Source of the DNA: Bedellia somnulentella
Taxonomy: Eukaryota; Arthropoda; Insecta; Lepidoptera; Bedelliidae
Length of the DNA: 64,000 nt
NCBI GenBank assembly: GCA_963576735.1
Contig: OY755173.1
Coordinates: 8,278,873 to 8,342,872, forward strand
Reading direction: 5' to 3'
Position numbers and translations under genes: made by a program. Positions 51,301 to 63,417 of this stretch are shown piece by piece. Under the pieces are notes generated by a model, which worked only from the letters and a program-made list of their open reading frames with translations, had not been told where the DNA came from and ran no database searches. The stretch's first letter is position 1; each line of letters starts with the position of its first letter.

Positions 51301-51330
51301 GTGTGTGTGTGTGTGTGTGTGTGTGTTTGA
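51241..51330 (+). repeat. (GT)n microsatellite
   Basis: About 40 GT units with a single TTA-type interruption near 51297. Confidence 0.95.
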
Positions 51331-51509
51331 TTTAATACTTGTGATTGTGAGTGTAAGTGGTCGTGGGTGTGAGAGATAAACCTAGAGTGTGTGCATATCA
51401 ATACTAATTAATACCTATGGTTCATTAATGTGTATGGTAAAGTTTGAGAGAATGACCACAATTCTCCACATCATTACGATCGAATAGAAAACTACTACTA
51501 CTTTAGAGT

Positions 51510-52138
51510 GTAAAAGAAACAAAGGATAGAAGAATTTCGCACTGGAAGTAGCCATTGACACTGTAGCTCAGTTCCGTATGAAAGTTTTACTAAAGTGATG
51601 CTGATTACGAAACCATTTCGAGATATTATGTTTTTAAACAATATTTTCTTGAATTAAATCAAATTAAGCTAAGATGATTGTTATTTTATCAAAAAACTGT
51701 AACAGTGTTTGACTTTCAATATTATTTCAAAGACATTAGTTTTAGCAGTTTATTAATCAAATATCGAAAATCATAGGTTTGTTTAGTGTAATATCGTAAT
51801 AATTTTATTTGAGATCACAAATTTGTGAAATGATTTGCAATGAGCAACATTTTATTCAACATTCCTCTTCATTTGCATGTCACTAGGTGATTCTGTTGAT
51901 CGATGACGTCATTAAGAACAAAGGTTGAACAATCTTTAGAAAATCATAATTTTACAAATAGCAATTTTAAATGAAAAATATTCAAATCAGTCTTTTATTT
52001 TCTTGTTTGCTATCGAATAAAAATATAAAATAAATACAAAACAAAAACTTTGCATACCTAATTGGCAGAGCGACGGGCGTATACCCGGGGTCCCGGGTTC
52101 GATCCCCGCCGGTGTCAAAATTTTTCTTTTTCTTTATT
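51510..52138 (+). mobile_element. tRNA-like element (family D, copy 3) interrupted by MITE family C
   Basis: The left part ends GACACTGTAGCTCAGTT and the right part resumes GGCAGAGCGACGGGCGTATA with the T-arm CCGGGTTCGATCCCCGC and TTTTTCTTTTTCTTTATTTA. Joined, they match the unbroken copy at 21512-21605. The inserted MITE is the segment 51570-52059. Confidence 0.7.
51570..52059. mobile_element. MITE family C, copy 3, nested
   Basis: Ends CCGTATGAAAGTTTTACTAA and AAAACTTTGCATACCTA. The interior parallels 18889-19383 in the same direction. Its terminal bases are more worn than in copies 1 and 2. Confidence 0.75.
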
Positions 52139-52295
52139 TATGTAAGGTGATGCCTAATGCGTAATATTACCTATGCCACCCCTTCGAAAACAACTATGAA
52201 AGTCAATATGAACAACTAAAAAGTAAAAAGCCTTCATGTCGGAAGAGCTGCATTTGTAATAAAAAACTTATTTGTACTTATATATTTTTTGATTG

Positions 52296-52544
52296 ACATA
52301 CATACATATATACATATACTCACGGCTATAAATCCCTTAACGGGGTAGCCAGAGCTTTGGAATGAGAAAATCCTCAGCCACTTTTGGAAGTTGATTGGGG
52401 AGAAGATGGTTTAAATAAATGTTTTTGGTGACGGGTCTCTAACCATCCAAAATCACTTAAAAAGCCCCTATACCCTTAGCCGCCTCTTACGATCACCCAC
52501 GGGTAGGAATGGGGTAGTGTTATTCTAAGCCGACACTACACGGC
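52296..52544 (-). mobile_element. SINE family A copy
   Basis: An inverted full-length copy with the tail CATACATACATATATACATA at its left and CCGACACTACACGGC at its right. Confidence 0.75.
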
Positions 52545-53033
52545 ATTTTTGATTGAACTAATAATAAATTTAGACTTCAATTCAAACCTTCTATTAATTC
52601 TCAAACTACACACTATAAGCAGGTAGGTATCTACAAAGTATGTTCTAGTCTGTCCCTCGAAATAGTTGATGCAGGCGGCACCGCAACCGCAACCGCAGGC
52701 TGGGAAGTTGTACACCTTTGTCTTGCCTTCTTAATATACGCAATTAGGACTTGCTCTGGCTTACTATGTTCGACTAATGTTCGTATCTATTTAGAGCCAT
52801 TGTTGTGTAGGGTACGTAGAACAGCGCTGTTTTGTTTTCGGTACCACCATTATTTTATTGATTAATTTCGGTTTTCTGTAAGAGGTTGTATAATAATAAG
52901 TTCTTTCTTTTTATTTGCTCCCATTGGATGCGTAAAGGAAGCTGATAATATGATATTTTGCTATGGATATGTGGTGCTCAGAAGATAAGAAAAAGCTACC
53001 CATTATGTTAAATCGGATTTTTAGATTAGTTTA

Positions 53034-53283
53034 ATATACATATACTCACGGCTATAAATCCCAAAAAAGGGTAGCCAGAGCTTCAGACCTGAAAACTCGT
53101 CAGGCACATTTTGAAGTTGTTAGTAAACAAGATGGTAGAAATAAAGTATCGTTGGGGATGGATATCCAACCACATCGTCCAAAAACCACTCAGAAAAGTC
53201 CCATACCCTTAGTCGCCTCTTACGACGCCTGTGGGTAGAAAGGGGTAGTGACTAGTGACATACTAAGCCGGCACTACACGGCA
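53034..53283 (-). mobile_element. SINE family A copy
   Basis: Inverted; ACTCACGGCTATAAATCCC at the left and CCGGCACTACACGGC at the right. It carries a small internal duplication (TGACTAGTGACATACTAAG). Confidence 0.75.
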
Positions 53284-54263
53284 ATACTGTTAAACTAAAT
53301 TAATAAAACGCATTTTAATAAATCGTTCTTATGTCTCAGACTACTTTATTAGTTTGTGCGTAAAAGAATATATCACTTAGTAAATTAACAGACACTCGCA
53401 GACTTATAAAAATCAACGTGCCTACTTTTTCTGAATTGTTTCGAACAAGTATATCACTTCCACATCCCTTCCCATCATTGATAAGTAGGAGATTTGGGTT
53501 TTTTCATATGGTTGGTGAGCTGGTGAACCGTATTTGAAATGAATTCAGGGCAGCTAATTATAATTAACTGAATTAATAATATATTACAAACGACACACAT
53601 ACATTACGTGATGAATAATTAAACGGGACGGCCCCGATCACAACTGCCAATCATCAGCCAGCTCTCATTAAAGTTGGATAGAAGTAAATCGTTTTGGGTA
53701 ATTTAAGTGAAACAACCGTGATTCTAATTACTGGCATTGGACGGATAATTACTGTCGACATTTGTTTTAATTCACCGAATATTTAATAAGCCGGAATTCA
53801 AAAGCTTTTTCTTTGGGGATGTTTGAAAGTGTGCGCGCTTTGATATTAACCTAGACGTTTGTGACATTTCTTTTTGTAATTAGGTCACTAGAGCCACGTA
53901 ATTATTATGAACTTATTAATAACAACTGTGATTGAGTTTGGCTTAAAAAGGAAGCACGTGTACGGATTCGGATTTTCGTGCATGTATGTAATTTTGTTCA
54001 CACATTTGTTCGAAAGTGATGAACTCTGATTTGAAAGTGTTATGCCAACTGTCACATACTCAAAAGAGTTTGTTTTTTTATAATACTGTAAAATGGGTAC
54101 AAATAACTGAGATGATTATTGTAATTCGTACATGCATAAAAGTAAGAAATATTCGTCATAATTGCCGTGGAGGATTCGCACTAACGACTAATTGCTCACG
54201 TATATCCATCGTACATATTACATCGTATATGCGACTTGAACACACTTATAAAATAAATTAATT
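53284..54263. other. intergenic, no gene
   Basis: AT-rich. A segment at about 53560-53830 has less simple sequence and several TAATTA homeodomain-type cores; it could be regulatory, but nothing here proves it. Confidence 0.3.
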
Positions 54264-54504
54264 CATACATACATAATATACTCACGGCTATAAATCCCTA
54301 GAAGAAGCCAGAGCTAGGAATTTAAAAATTCCTTAGCCAATTTTGGAAGTTGCGTGGGGAAAAGATGGCGAAATAAAGGTTGTTGGTGGTGGGTCTCCGA
54401 CCGCATCGCCCAAAGTCCCTTATGCCCCAATACCGTTAGTCGCCTCTTACGTACAACTATCGGAAGAAATGGGGTAGTGCTATTCTAAGCCGGCACTACA
54501 CAGC
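54264..54504 (-). mobile_element. SINE family A copy
   Basis: Inverted; TACTCACGGCTATAAATCCC at the left and CCGGCACTACACAGC at the right. It resembles the copy at 13483 in sharing CACTACACAGC. Confidence 0.75.
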
Positions 54505-54756
54505 AATTAATTCCCTTTCTAAATATTTTTCCATCTCGACTTCCAAGAGTGGCTAAGAAACAGACTTGTTAACAAACATATATTGTCTTTTTTAAGATAA
54601 ATTTTGTAAACATTATACGTAATAGTAATATGTTGGCCCGACGTTTCAACACACCTACTGGTGCCGTGGTCACGGTAACATATCACATGATAAACGTTTG
54701 ATTACCATTATGTATATTGGGTACTTATAACTTAATAACTGAATTTAAATCTTTTT

Positions 54757-54902
54757 GTTCATGAAAACCTCATGTGGGGATTATTACTAATAAATAAAGA
54801 ATAAATAATGGCAGAGCGTCGGGGCGTATACCCGAGGTTGCGGGTTCGATTCCCGCCTGTGTCGAAATTTTTCTTTCCTTTATTTATTCTTTATTTATTA
54901 TT
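54757..54902 (+). mobile_element. tRNA-like element (family D, copy 4)
   Basis: CCTCATGTGGGGATTATTAC leads to a tRNA-like 3' half: GGCAGAGCGTCGGGGCGTAT, then GCGGGTTCGATTCCCGC, then TTTTTCTTTCCTTTATTTAT. The anticodon stem TCGGG/CCCGA pairs here, with loop GCGTATA. It lacks U33 and a matching 5' acceptor strand, so it is a SINE-like relic, not a tRNA gene. Confidence 0.65.
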
Positions 54903-55870
54903 AACTAGTGGATCGTCCCAGCTTCGCACGGGTAGCGTTGTTTTTTAAATATCTGAGGTTTCTTTCTTTAGTCACTGCTCAAGCATTGTGAAATTCATCG
55001 CAATGTTTTCAATTTATTAAATTTATAGCACTCCCTAAACAGTGTAGTTTGGTGATTTTTAATGCGCTTTAATGAACGGTTCAGTGTTTCCGTTTAATAG
55101 CAAATTTTGGAATGAAACGCTATGAAGTATTTATAACAATCTAAAAAATAAATCATTACGTGTTGTAGGATGTAACTACTGGCGCCATCTAGTATGTTAT
55201 ATGTAAATTAGTAACGATTCGGTTTTGGTCACGGGCGCGATGGCTTATTTTATGTATAATTTCGGTGTCTGTCTACCGATTTCTATGATTTTTTTTTTAT
55301 TGATTAGGTAATAATGTTACCTTTTTTAAATTAGGGATGAGTGAGAGGTATACAAACGTAAGAGTAAACAAATATAATCAGAATGTTCCGAACTGCTAAG
55401 CTATCAGGAATTACACGTGTTATTGTGAGTCAACCGTAAAAGATAGACATAAACTGTTGTAGATTTTTTTTTAGATAATTTTATGAAAAATATTTCCGTG
55501 ATACATGATTTCTATGTAAGTTTAACCATTAAGGCTGCACACGCGACGGAAGCTTAAAAAATGGAGTAACTTCTCCCGTTTTCCCCAAATTTCCCAAAAT
55601 TCCCCTTTACTTCTCTGCTGGAAAGTATACAAAAACCTGCGCAGGAGTATGAAGAATGATTTCATCAAGTTTCGTTAAAATCCGTCGAGTAGTTTTTGTT
55701 TCCATAAGGAACATACAAACCGACAGACAGACAGACAGACAGACAGACAAAAATTTTACTGATTGCATTTTTGGCATCAGTATCGATCCCTAATCACCAC
55801 CTGATAGTTATTTTGAAAATATATTTCATGTACAGAATTGACTTCTCTACAGATTTATTATAAGTATAGA
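54903..55870 (-). mobile_element. non-autonomous Helitron-like element, copy 2 (inverted)
   Basis: Starts ACTAGTGGATCGTCCCAGCT-TCGCACGGGTAG and ends near TACAGATTTATTATAAGTATA, the reverse of 9945-10921. The internal CGTCGAGTAGTTTTTGTTTC and (GACA)n correspond to the same blocks in copy 1. Confidence 0.65.
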
Positions 55871-57745
55871 TAACTGAAACCTATTTAAGATATACCCAAT
55901 ACGTGTAATTGACTAAGTCATTTTGAACATCAATACCCAAAACAATAAATTCAATTAGAATAAAATCACCTGTAAAAACAAACTTAAACCCTAAAATAAC
56001 AAATAGTCAAGAGTGTATATTAATTAAAATTTTAGTTCTAAACTGCTTGGTTCGTGAACGAACACATATCACGCATTGGTTTTCCATGTTCTTAATAACA
56101 AGTGGCGCTGGCTGGGCGGACCTGTGAATGAAATGTTTGACAGTTTTTGGAACGGGTGTAATTATGAGGTGAATACCGTTGTGAATATTTCATTTTCGAT
56201 GAAGGATACAATTAAGCATAGGTTTACTTTAGTTATTCAGGTTTTGGTAAATTTAGTAAGAAAACAAGCGTTTAAGTATTGAAAATTAACGGGCATGATA
56301 AAAATCTTGATGAATCTAAATGAAGATAGAGGGTATTTTAGGATCTTACGAAGAGGTGATCGATAGTCCCTACCTTAAATAAAAAAATAAAAAATAAAAA
56401 TCGTTTATTTACAAGAAACAAGAGTATATGCGGTGGTAGGTTTTATTTACAAATGTTCTTCCTGTTCTGCACTTAACAGAATATACAATAAAAATATAAA
56501 AAGTTTTCATTATATTTAAATAGTTCATTAATAGGATTATAATCCTATAAATTTTTATGTAAGTCAATACATACCCAATATTTATACTCGTAATGTGCGA
56601 TCGGAAAATCCTAAGAATTATTTGTAATAAAATTATTGAAATAAGGTCAATATTATACCTATTATTTAATGGCGTAGCGTATAGAATACCGTATCTAAAA
56701 TCAATGTCAAATATATTTATTGGGTTTTAAAACAAAAATGTTATTGACTTAACGTCAATTAAACTAAAATTAAATTGAATTTACGTCGCCATCGCTTCAC
56801 TAGGTGTTTTGTAAAGAGAAGAATCTTGTGAATTCAATCTCTAAAATAATATCCCAAAACATTATTCATTATTTTGAATTTTATTTTTTATATGTTACAA
56901 AGAAGTATAATATACTGACAAACCAATCATGCACCACCGGTAATTCAATCTGAATCTTCTGCATCCAGATACTATACATTACGTAACAGTTACTGTTTAA
57001 ATCTAACTATTTTCACCTACTCAAGAGCTAACTAAGCTATAGTTTAAATGGTCGCCGTATGATTCACACATGTTGAAAAGCCTAAATTTATTATGTACTT
57101 TTGACCTTCTTGCAACTTGAATGATTGTGTAACACTACGTATGAAGCTTACTTTAAAATATTGAATCGGGTCAAATGTATCTTAAAGTCTTTAAGTAAGT
57201 ATTGAATGTAAGTGTAGTATATATTTAACGCTATACAAAGAGATACAGGCTTAGCCTAGTGCGAGGGCAAAAGTAAACTTAAATTGTAAATTTGTATTTT
57301 TAGTAAATAAACAAGTTTTTTTTAGAAGTATGTATAGTTACGAAAATGTACAGTATACGTCGCAGAACTAGCTTTAGATTAAAAATAAATATGCATACCG
57401 ACGAAAACAACTTCCCATTTTTCCAGATAGCACCTATTATCTTTATTACTAATTATTCCTGCTCGCAGATGGGAAAATAGATATTTTATAATTTATACCA
57501 TCCACGAAATGGTAAACCGTAAAAGGGGGCAGCTTTAGCGAAAGTATTTTTATCACTTTTTTACGAGGGCCCTTATAATTACGATGCATCTTTGATGTAC
57601 TCTTTGCTGCTGCAGGCAGGTTTACGACTGATTAATAAAGTTCCTTTCCAGAAACAACCTCGAACCGTAACATACTTTTTACGACTCATTATTACTGTAA
57701 TAGAGTACTTCTTCGCATCTGTCTAGCTTGGTATTATATATTACA
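55871..57745. other. no gene; worn LINE tails
   Basis: 56310-56385 keeps pieces of the RTE tail (GGATCTTACGAAGAGGTGAT, CGATAGTCCCTACC), followed by a short (AAAAAT)n-like run. The open frame at 56076-56282 has no recognisable motif and no codon signal. Confidence 0.4.
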
Positions 57746-57749
57746 TCAC

Positions 57750-57930
57750 GGAAGGCTGGTTACTCACTGAAGACCAACCTGAATAGTTATAGACCTCAAG
57801 ATAGAACTACTATGAACTTTTGGAAGGTGAGGGGGTAAGATAGTAAAATAAAGGTTTTTTGTGATGGATATCTCTAAACACATTGCCCAAAAAACCCTTA
57901 AGGCAGTCAGTCCTATTCTAAGCGGTCAGC
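57750..57930 (-). mobile_element. SINE family A copy, heavily worn
   Basis: Blocks such as GAACTTTTGGAAGGTGAGGG, GTAAAATAAAGGTTTTTTGT and CATTGCCCAAAAAACCC come in inverted family order. Confidence 0.45.
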
Positions 57931-57961
57931 AAACAGATAATCATTATTATTGTTTGTTATT

Positions 57962-58210
57962 TATATTATAGATAGCCTCAGAGATATGCTAAGCAATATT
58001 TTTGCTTCATACTCAGTGGAGCAGATTTTGAGCGGTCATGCTTACATAAAAGCAGTTCGCGAACATTTATTATTGCATACGACTATATCACAGACGATTC
58101 TAAACGAAATGAATATTCATGAGAATGTGAAGGAAACGATAAATACCCTTTTAAAATTACGAACGAAGCCTTTAAGTAAAGAAAAAATGTATATATTGTT
58201 CATACAATGA
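57962..58210 (+). CDS. exon-like open frame of unknown nature
   Basis: An open stretch directly after an acceptor-like TTATATTATAG encodes about 80 residues: DSLRDMLSNIFASYSVEQIL, then SGHAYIKAVREHLLLHTTI and a helical Leu-rich end, with a stop at 58208. The residue pattern (amphipathic helices, Arg/Lys/Glu mix) looks like protein, unlike the other short frames here. No partner exon was found nearby and I do not recognise the family. It may be a terminal host exon or a piece of a transposon protein. Confidence 0.4.
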   Translation, partial: YIIDSLRDMLSNIFASYSVEQILSGHAYIKAVREHLLLHTTISQTILNEMNIHENVKETINTLLKLRTKPLSKEKMYILFIQ

Positions 58211-60130
58211 GCAGTTTACTTCACTTCAATCGAAAATGATGCACAAAAAATATGTTTCTTATTTTTATGACCTTTAATACTCTTCATCTTCTAAAGTATT
58301 TATCGTACATCAAAAATCTGAATATATAATTTGTAGAGAATTTAGTCTAGATAATATTTGTAGTGACTTAAGTGATATAATTAATTGTTTTCGAGTAAAA
58401 AGCAAAAAACATAAAAAATAGACATTTATCCCTCTCCCCCACCGCCAGCTCACGTCCCTTCCTCGGTGACTTTTAGTATATTCATTTGGACACCTTAAGG
58501 AATAACTGTACCAATTTTCAAAACTATCTTAATTATTTGGTCTGATTTTATTAATATGCTCAGACTATAATGTTAACGCAACGGTGAAATTTTTCAACCA
58601 TTTGCTTTGCCAAAATAGGTAAAAAATAATTTAAAACAACACATGTTTGATTTGCTAAAATTTCGGCATGCGAAGCATTCATGCCCACCTAGTTAATTTT
58701 ATCCTGCCTGTATTCCCAAACAGGGGATATTAAAACCTCTGACTAAAATATTTCTCAAGCAATTTATTTATTTATTTGAGAAACAAACGGTACACAATAT
58801 TTCAAATAAGATAAAAATACAGAGAAGTTCTTGACCTACTTATAAAGTCTCTACCAATTGTTATACAGACGATTCAGAAAAACGCAAACGCAAACGCAAT
58901 TTAGGGAGTTAAAAGTAGAAAATGATTTAAAATAAGAGATGGATGGTTATTGGCTTTTGGCCCAGCTACATCTCCCAAAAATCACTTAAAAACCCAAAAA
59001 TCCCTTAGTGCCTATTAAGATACCCATGAAAAATGGCTATCCTAAGCGCATGGCTTAGAATAATACTATTGCAGTGTTGACTGCACAACTTTTTTATAAA
59101 TCTGATTCATTTTCATAGCTAGTGGCAGTACTGACAAGCATGCAAAAATGAAAACAAATGTATGTACCTTCTTAGTAAGGTGGAATAAATGTCTAACAGA
59201 CAGCAGAGTATCTTTACATTCTTAACAAACTGTATACCTCCCCAATAATTTAATTAGCAATTTTAAAAATGTTTTGTGTTTGAAACAAATAGATTGAAAG
59301 ACAGCGAGGGATCAGTGAACGTGGAAGTTTTCTCAATCTTGCCCACTCGGAAATTTAATTAACATCGACCACCCTATTGGGTTGGACGAGGGGGTGGATA
59401 ATTGTTGGCTGTCAAGTGCACGACGGACAATAGCCATTGCAAGTGTTAAACGGCATTAAAAACTTCTAGCTTCTATTCATTAAAAAAGTTATTAGTTACA
59501 AATATTGGTAATCACAGACAAATGTAAATTAATAATTTTGATTTGAGATTGCTATTAAAAGAGTGGATTGCCAAATAAAAACAGCTTGACTAAGAAACAA
59601 TCATTTGTAATCAGGAAGAATTACTGTTTTATAAATAATCCGGTTAATGGTTGGTTATTTAAATATAAAACGAAAAAAAACGCGTCATATGAAACTGCTT
59701 ATTATACAGTCACACTGTGAAATAACTATTAAAACACCAAAATTATACAATTAATGAGTCGAAGTTCATTCGGGTGTCGATTAAGGCGATAAAGGGTACG
59801 AGGAAATTGAAAAGATTCCTTCAGTCCACCACCGACCATCCTTTATGTTCCTTACCAAATATAAAAAAGTGGCCAGGAAATTCCTAATTACGCAGCTATG
59901 CCTGTCTTTTTAGGGATTTACAGTATTGAGTATGTATATGTAATTTAAACTCCCATATAAGTTGTAGTCTCCCAAGACTCAAACGTTCAGACCGTAAATC
60001 TCCAAAATTGTAGCTGAATTATTAATACTTCTAAACATTAAACGGTCACAATTATATTCTTTTAGTGTACAGGGGTAATAAATGTAGCAAACCTTCATTT
60101 ACCCCTAGCCATGCTTTAGTTTGTCATTTA
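58211..60130. other. no gene; two worn SINE family A copies
   Basis: 58900-59060 is an inverted degenerate copy and 59810-59942 a forward one ending TTTAGGGATTTACAGTATTG-AGTATGTATATG. Between them, about 59280-59470 is less AT-rich (GGTTGGACGAGGGGGTGGAT) with no assigned role. Confidence 0.4.
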
Positions 60131-60134
60131 ACTT

Positions 60135-60255
60135 TCATGCATGCAAAACGTGGGTACTCTGAACACCAGGTGACAAAGTCAAGTGGTGTTCAGAAGTATT
60201 AGTACCTCTGCCAACCCCTTCGGGGATATTCGGCGTGAACGTTTATGTTATGTTA
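60135..60255 (+). mobile_element. SINE family B, 3' part
   Basis: AAAACGTGGGTACTCTGAAC and the unbroken ACACCAGGTGACA, then AACCCCTTCGGGGATATTCG-GCGTGAACG. It shows the uninterrupted site into which the MITE pair inserted at 6408. Confidence 0.65.
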
Positions 60256-60527
60256 ATTATGTTAACTTTCAACTCCTCCTGGGCCGTTTGACCTACCTTT
60301 ATGGGATTTCACAATGATCAAGGATCATTAGATGGAAAGGAAGAAAAATGTTTATTCATTGCCAGGGCTTTACTAAAATACAAAACCTTACTAATATAAA
60401 CTTATTTACAAAGGAAAATATACATAAATATCACTTGAAAACTAAAACAACATTAAAAAATCACAAAGAAAATGACATGATTCATACAAAGAAGAAATAT
60501 AAAAAAAGTCAATCACAAAGGTCCGAA

Positions 60528-60680
60528 CTATAAAGAATAAAAGAGCACGTATGAACATATCGCTGGATGTAAATGAAGCTAGAGAGGTTTGCCGGGATCG
60601 AACAAAGTGGCGATCGATAGTCTCTACCTACCCCAATGGGAAATAATGACGTATGTGTATGCATGCATGTATGAACGACA
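60528..60680 (+). mobile_element. RTE-type LINE, 3' end
   Basis: KEHV-like text then the readable tail NEAREVCRDRTKWRSIVSTY, a stop region, CCCCAATGGGAAATAATGAC and a TATGCATGCATGTATG tail. Confidence 0.65.
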
Positions 60681-62545
60681 ACGAAGATTCATGCATGGTT
60701 TAGCTATCCTACTTTTAACTTTAAGAACACAGAGCTACTCTACATACCAATAAATAGCCATTTAAACAAATAGTGCAACAAATCTAGTTCAATTTTAATT
60801 TACAAAACTAATTATACCTCCCTAAACAGACAAAAGTCTAACAAACGATGAAAATCGAACGAGCTGCAGTAATCGAACCCGCGACCCGTAAACCGAAGCA
60901 ACCCCTAATATAGTGAGTTTTTCTCTTACACCTGTTCTCCGTTCTTAAAGGGTGGTTATCTATTTTAAAATGGTCTATTTATTACATTTTATCTTGAGAA
61001 ACATTAATTACGGACCTGAGAAGTAGGCTCTGAGCGATAACATAGGCAGTAATTTTAATTTACTTTTGACTTTCTAAGAGATAATCATTTGGTACTGCAT
61101 CTTTTTAAAATAGGAAACGATTTTCTTATTAACTCAAGGTTCAGAATAAAGATAGTGTTTTTTATTTTTGTTTTTGGTATGACATGGATCCTCTTTATTT
61201 AGGTAAATTACATCGTATAAAAAATTGAATATTTCAGTAGTTTGTAACTTTAAGTACAAAACAGAATAAAACCTACTTTTAAAACTGAGTGAGTGACTTG
61301 AACTTATCTATTAAGTTTTAGTCATGAGTTATACTTATGTACTAAATAAATAACAAATAATTGCACTTTTTTATAAAAATAAAACAACGATCCTAAACAA
61401 AAAAAAAACTGAAGAAGCAAAAAACAAAAGCAATAAAATTATTGCACAGTCCTGTTAAAATTACACGCTCTCTTGGTTTATAACTGCATAGCACTCAATT
61501 CAAATTAGAGCGACTGCAATAAAAGCAAATAGGATTTTGTACGTCGAGAAAAGTGTTGTTTTTACGAGTCAAATAATTTCCTCGAATCCGAACGAAGCCC
61601 TCACTCTAGCCCTGATTAGCTCATTTGGCCGGAGTGGATTTATTATGATTTCTTCTCATTCATATTTCCGTTTCCAAGTTATTACGTTTGTTTATCAAGG
61701 GCTTCTTGATTGTTGTTTTCGATTGTATTAGGGTAAATTAAAGGTAGGAATAATAAATGAAAGTTATAAATGTAGTACAAATGATATTTTATGATTGTGT
61801 TTGGAAAGTAAAATGTCAGAAAATTACTTGTATAGAATGATTAAATCAAGGCGTGATTCTTAAAAGATGAAATTTTGAAGAATAATGCTTTTACATTTTT
61901 TCGAGATTGATATTATATTATAGCAATGATTGAAATAGTTTCATCAAGATTAATATGATAACTCAAGTAAATGGACATACATTATTTATAAAATATAACT
62001 GTTTTGTAATTGTACCTAAAAACAATTAGTTATGAGCAAACAAAAGTATTTTTTTAAATATGTTATGTTTGTTGAACATGTTTTAATAAAAAATGCATTA
62101 CGTTTTAATAATAAGTCTGTATGTCACATGAAAAATAGATACTCATTAAACATTTTGCGTCCCAAGCGTACAATTTTAATGAAAAGCACAGTCAGTGAGT
62201 ACTTATGAAGTTACAGACTTGAAATAGAAGAACTAATTAGGATTCATTAAAACGGATGGCCGCAGTCAAAAGTGCGTGAGATAAGCTCATATTCTCTATG
62301 GAATTTTGTCTCTATTTGTACCCAGCGTTTTAGAAATCTAATCCTGTCTAATTTCGACATAAATGTTTCAATGATATTCCTGGCCTATTTATTCAAAGTT
62401 TTCAAAAAACTTGATAGCTTTTAGCAATTATCAATTAAGATAAAAATATGCATAAGTTTGAATGTTCAATAAGTTGCAATAGGAAAAGTATTATTTAGGA
62501 GAAACAAGATGACTGTTAACCTAATAATTACATATTGAGAATAAA
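60681..62545. other. intergenic, no gene
   Basis: AT-rich. A tRNA-like T-arm piece lies inverted at about 60865-60890 (GTCGCGGGTTCGATTAC on the minus strand). The open frame at 61537-61731 has no motif. Confidence 0.4.
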
Positions 62546-62855
62546 TAGTATCTGCCTACCCCAAAGGGAATTAAACGCTTGAGTGTATGCATGTTTGACA
62601 ATGAGTTTGCTCCAAAACAATACAACTTAGCATGTGTATGAGATATTCAAGCGGTTTTCATGAAAGTTTCTTCCACGGGTGTGGACTTAGGGTTTGGGGA
62701 ATTTTTAGGGGATTTTTCGGCGATGTGGCCTAGACACCTATCATAAAAAAAATATTATTACATTTTCTTTCCACTCAAACTATCAACATTGCTTAATGAG
62801 TAATCAATTCAAAAGCTCTGAGTACCCCTTTTTGGGATTCATAGCTTTGAGTATA
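62546..62855 (+). mobile_element. RTE LINE 3' scrap followed by a worn SINE family A
   Basis: TCTGCCTACCCCAAAGGGAA-TTAAACGC and a TATGCATG tail end an RTE remnant at about 62600. The SINE blocks GGCGATGTGGCCTAGACACC and CCCCTTTTTGGGATTCATAG follow. Confidence 0.45.
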
Positions 62856-63010
62856 GAATAGAATAGAATAGAATAGAATAACTCTTTATTGCACATCAAA
62901 CACAAATTTACAAAGTTAATAATATGATCAAATAGTTTACAATGGGGTACAATTGGCGGTCTTATCGCTAAAAGCGATCTCTTCCAGACAACCTTTGAAA
63001 GGTGAGATCA
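62852..63010 (-). mobile_element. LINE-type 3' tail with pentanucleotide end
   Basis: On the minus strand GTGCAATAAAGAGTTATTC leads into (TATTC)n. The internal blocks match 1881-2035 (GGCGGTCTTATCGCTAAAAG, GCGATCTCTTCCAGACAACC). Confidence 0.6.
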
Positions 63011-63417
63011 ATAAATTAATTATTTGGGAAGATGCACAAAACAAGGCCAAAAAAAATATATAATAATATATTAAGCTTACTTAAAACTAACTTATTTAAT
63101 TTAAATAACAATATAAATATTAATCATACAAAATAGTATAGATATTTAACGAACATGAACACATACATATATAACTACATACTTAGTATATGTATTTATC
63201 TTCTAGTATTATCTTTAAGGTAACATTTACATCGAGCAAAGAAATAAATTCGAGTAGGATGACATTTACTTAGTTTCCAATAGCAACAATGAATTAGATT
63301 TGGTCAAATCGAAGTGGCTGCGGGACTGCTCTACTGGGAAATACTTTTCACAATAAAGGGTCGATGTTGCGTCGGAATTGCAATATTGACTTGTATAATG
63401 TTTTATTTTATTAACCC

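Noticed and set aside
51241..51330. CRISPR-like or other regular array
   Set aside because: It is a plain GT microsatellite. No spaced direct repeats are present anywhere in the window, and the genome is that of an animal.
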